Notes under the pieces: generated by a model
The model's input: only the letters and a program-made list of their open reading frames with translations
The model's database searches: none
What the model was told of the DNA's origin: nothing
Part shown: positions 60,605 to 64,000 of the stretch, one piece after another
How positions within the stretch are numbered: the first letter of the stretch is position 1
Layout of the letters: each line of letters begins with the position of its first letter
Assembly (NCBI GenBank): GCA_963782555.1
Contig: CAWAKB010000003.1
Span: 558,001-622,000, forward strand
Direction of reading: 5' to 3'
DNA: 64,000 bases
Source: Hyphomicrobium_A sp963782555
GTDB taxonomy: Bacteria; Pseudomonadota; Alphaproteobacteria; Rhizobiales; Hyphomicrobiaceae
Made by a program: the position numbers and the translations under genes

Positions 60605-61645
60605 ATGTTCCAGCAGCAAACGCTCGCTGGCTACTTTGCCGGCTGGGCCCATGGCAGGCCCGCCCGCGAGGCGGTGGCGGCGACGGTCGGCGCGATCGCG
60701 GCCGCCGGCATAGGGTTTGCCACGCTGTTGGCCCAAGGCGCGCTTGCCGGTCCTTTGGGCCGGGCAACGGGACGGCGCGTCGACGTCGACGAGCAGAAGG
60801 AGATCGACGTTCTCACCAACGACCGCATCGTCGAAGCCTTGCGGTCGGCACCGGTTGCCGCCGTCGCCTCCGAGGAGATGGAGGACCAGGTCCTTCTGGA
60901 CGAAAACGCACCGCTGCTTGTTGCCGTCGACCCCCTCGACGGCTCCTCCAACATCGACGCCAATGCCTCGATCGGCACCATTTTCACGGTGTTGCCCGCC
61001 TTGGGGCGCAACGGCGAGCCCGCAGCCTTTCTGCAGCCGGGGGTCAACCAGCTCGCCGGCGGCTTCCTCATCTACGGCCCGCAGACGGTGCTGGTCGTCA
61101 GCGTCGGCGCCGGCACGCAGATCTTCACGCTCGATCGCAGCACCGACACGTTCGTGCTGACGCATCCCAAGGTGGAGATCCCGGCGACGACGAGCGAGTA
61201 CGCCATCAACGGCTCGAACGCGCGCCAGTGGGACGATTCGGTGCGCACCTATGTGGAGGACTGCAAGCGCGGCAAGGAGGGCCCGCGCGGGCGCGACTTC
61301 AACATGCGCTGGACCGGCTCACCGGTCGTCGACATCTACCGCATCCTGTCGCGCGGCGGCATCTACCTCTATCCGGGCGACAAGCGCCGCGAGTTCCGCA
61401 ACGGCCGGCTGCGGCTCATCTACGAGGCGAACCCTATCGCCTGGATCGTCGAGCAGGCGGGCGGCGCGGCCTCGACGGGGCGCGAGCGCGTGCTCGAGGT
61501 GGCGCCCAAGAGCTTGCATCAGCGCACGCCCCTGATCGCCGGCTCGCGCCTGGAGGTGGAGCACGTTGTGCGTCTGCACGATGGGTTGCAGATCCGCGGC
61601 GAGCGCTCGCCGCTCTTCAGCCGCCGCGGGCTGTTGCGCTTCTGA
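60605..61645 (+). CDS. fbp: Fructose-1,6-bisphosphatase (class I)
   Basis: 346 residues from ATG 60605. Metal and substrate signatures: ASEEMEDQVLLDENAPLLVA, VDPLDGSSNIDANASIGTIF, NGSNARQWDD, GGIYLYPGDKR and LIYEANPIAWIVEQAGG. It hydrolyses fructose-1,6-bisphosphate (Calvin-type enzymes also take sedoheptulose bisphosphate). The neighbouring phosphoribulokinase and epimerase suggest a Calvin cycle role, though RuBisCO is not in the window. 53 bp before prkB. Confidence 0.95.
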   Translation: MFQQQTLAGYFAGWAHGRPAREAVAATVGAIAAAGIGFATLLAQGALAGPLGRATGRRVDVDEQKEIDVLTNDRIVEALRSAPVAAVASEEMEDQVLLDENAPLLVAVDPLDGSSNIDANASIGTIFTVLPALGRNGEPAAFLQPGVNQLAGGFLIYGPQTVLVVSVGAGTQIFTLDRSTDTFVLTHPKVEIPATTSEYAINGSNARQWDDSVRTYVEDCKRGKEGPRGRDFNMRWTGSPVVDIYRILSRGGIYLYPGDKRREFRNGRLRLIYEANPIAWIVEQAGGAASTGRERVLEVAPKSLHQRTPLIAGSRLEVEHVVRLHDGLQIRGERSPLFSRRGLLRF

Positions 61646-61698
61646 ATTCTTAAACGATCCGAGATAACAATAACTTCTGTAAAAAAGATAAAAGGATC

Positions 61699-62574
61699 AT
61701 GTCAGCAAGGCATCCCATCATCTCGGTCACCGGCTCCTCCGGCGCGGGGACGACGTCGGTGCGCCAGACGTTCGAGACCATCTTCCGTCGCGAGCACATC
61801 AACGCCGCCTTCATCGAGGGCGATGCGTTCCATCGCTATGACCGCACCGAGATGGAATGGGCGATGGCGGAAGCCAAGAAGCGCGGCAACAACCACTTCT
61901 CTCACTTCGGGCCCGAGGCCAACCTGCTGGAGGAGCTCGAGGAGGTGTTCCGCAGCTACGGCGAGTTCGGCTCGGGGCGCACGCGCCATTACGTGCACGA
62001 CGAGCACGAGGCGGAGCGGCTCGGCGCGCCCGCGGGCACGTTCACACCCTGGGAGGATCTTCCGCGCGGCACCGATCTCATGTTCTACGAGGGTTTGCAC
62101 GGGGCGGTGGTGACCGACAAGGTGAACGTGGCGCTGCAGGCCGACCTGAAGATCGGCGTGGTGCCCGTTATCAACCTGGAGTGGATCCAGAAGCTCGCGC
62201 GCGACAAGATCGAGCGCGGCTACAGTCAGGAGGCGGCGATCGATGCGATCCTCAGCCGCATGCCGGACTACGTGAAGTTCATCTGCCCGCAGTTCACCGA
62301 GACGGATATCAATTTCCAGCGCATCCCCACCGTCGACACCTCCAATCCCTTCATCGCCCGCTGGATCCCGACGCCCGATGAATCGATGGTCGTGATCCGC
62401 TTCCGCGACCCGCGCGGGATCGACTTCCCCTATCTCTTGTCGATGATCCAGATGAGCTTCATGTCGCGGGCCAACTCCATCGTCATTCCCGGCGGCATGC
62501 TCGATCTTGCCATGCAACTCATCCTGACGCCGCTGATCCTGACGCTGGTGGAGCGCAAGCGCCGCGCCTCGTGA
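61699..62574 (+). CDS. prkB: Phosphoribulokinase
   Basis: 291 residues, class I proteobacterial form. Walker-type start ISVTGSSGAGTTSVRQTFET (the P-loop as GSSGAGTTS), FIEGDAFHRYDRTEMEWAMA, HFGPEANLLEELEEVFRSYG, YEGLHGAVVTDKVNVALQAD and FVVPNLEWIQK-like VINLEWIQKLARDK. It phosphorylates ribulose-5-phosphate to ribulose-1,5-bisphosphate, which has essentially no other use than RuBisCO. Its presence implies a Calvin cycle elsewhere in the genome, or a remnant of one. Confidence 0.95.
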   Translation: MSARHPIISVTGSSGAGTTSVRQTFETIFRREHINAAFIEGDAFHRYDRTEMEWAMAEAKKRGNNHFSHFGPEANLLEELEEVFRSYGEFGSGRTRHYVHDEHEAERLGAPAGTFTPWEDLPRGTDLMFYEGLHGAVVTDKVNVALQADLKIGVVPVINLEWIQKLARDKIERGYSQEAAIDAILSRMPDYVKFICPQFTETDINFQRIPTVDTSNPFIARWIPTPDESMVVIRFRDPRGIDFPYLLSMIQMSFMSRANSIVIPGGMLDLAMQLILTPLILTLVERKRRAS

Positions 62575-62613
62575 GCCCTTGACGCCCAAGCTTTCTGTTA
62601 CCTTCTTTGAAGG

Positions 62614-62644
62614 AGCCCCCTGCTAGAGATGACGCAGGGGCGCT
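62614..62644 (+). terminator. Hairpin between prkB and rpe
   Basis: AGCCCCCTGC / GCAGGGGCGCT around TAGAGATGAC; core 7-bp stem CCCCTGC / GCAGGGG. Lies 40 bp after prkB. Confidence 0.4.
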
Positions 62645-62691
62645 GACGCCGCTAGAATGGCGCCACCGGCGAAATCCAAAGGAGCCCGCGA

Positions 62692-63381
62692 ATGGCCCGC
62701 CCGCTCATCATCGCTCCCTCGATCCTGTCGGCCGATTTCGGCCGGCTCGACGCGGAGATCTAAGCCGTGGAGGCGGCGGGCGCCGACTGGATCCACCTCG
62801 ACGTGATGGACGGCCACTTCGTGCCCAACATCACCTTCGGGCCGCCGGTTATCAAATGGGTACGCAAGGCGAGCAAGAAGCCTTACGACACCCACCTGAT
62901 GATCTCACCCGCCGACCCTTATCTGGAAGACTTCGCGCAGGCCGGCTGCGACCACATCACGGTGCACGCCGAGGCCGGCCCGCATCTCGACCGCTCGCTG
63001 CAGGCGATCAAGGCGCTGGGCAAGAAAGCGGGCGTCGCGCTCAATCCTGCGACGCCGGAGGATGTCATCCAATACGTGCTGCATCATCTCGACCTCGTCC
63101 TGGTGATGACCGTCAACCCGGGCTTCGGCGGCCAGAGCTTCATTCCGGCGGTGGTGGAGAAGATCCGCCGCGTCAAGGCGATGATCGGCAACCGCCCGAT
63201 CGACATCGAGGTCGATGGCGGCATCGATCCGGAGACGGCGCCGCTCGTGGTGGCGGCCGGCGCCAATGTGCTGGTCGCGGGCTCGCACGTGTTCAAGGGC
63301 GGCACCAAGGAGGCCTACGCGGCCAACATCGCCGCGATCCGCTCGGCCGCCGAGTCCGCGCGTGGCAAAGCCGCGGCCTGA
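62692..63381 (+). pseudogene. rpe: Ribulose-phosphate 3-epimerase with in-frame TAA at codon 24
   Basis: ATG 62692 has a strong ribosome site (AAAGGAG). The first 23 codons are normal (RPLIIAPSILSADFGRLDAE, with the conserved Ser of SILSADF). TAA follows at 62761-62763, then the frame continues through the complete enzyme: DVMDGHFVPNITFGPP, HLMISPADPYLEDFAQAG, MTVNPGFGGQSFIPAVVEKI and EVDGGIDPETAPLVVAAGA. CAA-to-TAA would be one base change. Re-start at GTG 62767 would lose the first barrel strand. Rpe interconverts ribulose-5- and xylulose-5-phosphate. Confidence 0.85.
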
Positions 63382-63383
63382 CG

Positions 63384-64000
63384 TCAGATCTTCCACCCCG
63401 AGTGGATAGCGGCGATGCCGCCCGTCAGGTTGCGGCACGTGACGCGCTCGAAGCCGGCCGCGCCGATCATCTCGGCGAACCGCGGCTGACTGGGGAACTT
63501 GCGGATGCTCTCGACCAGGTAGCGATAAGGCTCACCATCGCCGGCAGCGAGCGCGCCGAGCCGCGGGATCACCTCGAAGGAGTGGAAATCATAGAGCCGG
63601 TCGAGGATCGGCACCTGCACTTGGGAGAACTCCAGGCACAGGAAACGCCCGCCGGTCTTCAAGACGCGAAAGGCTTCGGCGAGCGCGCGATCGATGTGGG
63701 TCACGTTGCGGATGCCGAAGGCGATCGTATAGGCGTCGAACGACTTGTCGGGAAAGGGCAGCGCCTCGGCGTTGCCTTGCGCGAAGGTGATGCGGGCGCC
63801 GAGCTGCTTGGCGTCGACGCGGCGGCGTCCGACCGCGATCATCTCCGGACTGATGTCGCAGAGCACGGCCGTCGCATTGGGGCCGCTGGCGCGGGCGTAG
63901 CGGATTGCGACGTCGCCGGTGCCGCCGGCCACGTCCAAGAGCCGGAACGGCTTTTCCCCGCGCGGCGGGTTCAGGAACGCGACAAGATCGTCCTTCCACA
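63384..64000 (-). CDS. ubiE: Ubiquinone/menaquinone biosynthesis methyltransferase, C-terminal part
   Basis: Partial: the 5' end is beyond the window. The visible frame includes FRLLDVAGGTGDVAIRYA (motif I), CDISPEMIAVGRRR, AEALPFPDKSFDAYTIAFGI, LKTGGRFLCLEFSQV and the C-terminal LTGGIAAIHSGWKI, all typical of UbiE. It adds the C-methyl group in ubiquinone and menaquinone synthesis using S-adenosylmethionine. Convergent with the rpe gene. Confidence 0.95.
   Translation of the reverse strand, partial: WKDDLVAFLNPPRGEKPFRLLDVAGGTGDVAIRYARASGPNATAVLCDISPEMIAVGRRRVDAKQLGARITFAQGNAEALPFPDKSFDAYTIAFGIRNVTHIDRALAEAFRVLKTGGRFLCLEFSQVQVPILDRLYDFHSFEVIPRLGALAAGDGEPYRYLVESIRKFPSQPRFAEMIGAAGFERVTCRNLTGGIAAIHSGWKI

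Noticed and set aside
25117..62763. Reassignment of TAA as a sense codon, from the two in-frame TAA codons
   Set aside because: Other intact genes here end normally in TAA (for example at 2281 and 51036), so the code is standard; error or mutation is more likely.

Overview
The window is a chromosomal segment from a GC-rich alphaproteobacterium, most likely a methylotroph of the Hyphomicrobiales (Hyphomicrobium-like). The main evidence is a serine-cycle operon (sgaA, mcl, mtkA, mtkB and a methylotroph-type ppc at 46859-39422, minus strand) together with formate-tetrahydrofolate ligase (51199-52875) and FolD (5515-6402). Calvin-cycle-type genes (fructose-bisphosphatase, phosphoribulokinase and a ribulose-phosphate epimerase broken by a stop codon) lie at 60605-63381. 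Species assignment is inference.

Layout. 1-6.4 kb: the end of a type-B carboxylesterase, several small exported or membrane proteins, tRNA-Ala(CGC), yggT, a DUF167 gene and folD. 6.4-10.9 kb: accessory DNA with a four-helix-bundle (S23-type) gene, an internally deleted comM remnant, and a complete 3.67-kb transposon. The transposon is 7261-10926, with perfect 20-bp terminal inverted repeats, an 8-bp target duplication and an IS1-like DDE transposase. It carries cargo genes including a probable toxin/HTH/third-gene module. 11.4-16.4 kb: a Ser/Thr phospho-signalling module (PP2C phosphatase, two FHA proteins, and a kinase fused to a WD40 propeller). 16.5-24 kb: cytochrome bd oxidase of the cyanide-insensitive type, a membrane nuclease-like protein, an HtrA-type protease and exported proteins of unknown role. 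24-31 kb: a second accessory stretch with a CHAT-like gene interrupted by one in-frame TAA, a HepT-MntA pair set inside a duplicated GTTGGGTT repeat, decayed copies of a neighbouring gene, a dispersed 100-bp repeat, an HNH gene, a CAP-domain gene and a diguanylate cyclase. 31-39 kb: CBS and PRC-barrel proteins, a large secreted WD40-caspase-like protein, and an AraC regulator divergent from a second carboxylesterase.

39-48 kb holds the serine cycle and, just upstream, a LuxR-type regulator whose receiver has lost its phosphoacceptor Asp. A strong dyad lies between the two. 48-53 kb carries transporters (CDF, EamA, TerC) and formate-tetrahydrofolate ligase. 53-57 kb is the Anbu (bacterial proteasome-like) operon: circularly permuted ATP-grasp, alpha-E, transglutaminase and Anbu. 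57-64 kb has UDP-glucose dehydrogenase, a type I secretion ABC transporter, the Calvin-type genes and the end of ubiE.

Metabolically, formate carbon would enter via formate-tetrahydrofolate ligase and pass through the FolD-type reactions to methylene-tetrahydrofolate and then serine. SgaA, Ppc, MtkAB and Mcl then form the glyoxylate-regenerating part of the serine cycle. All similarity calls were made by eye, with no database search.
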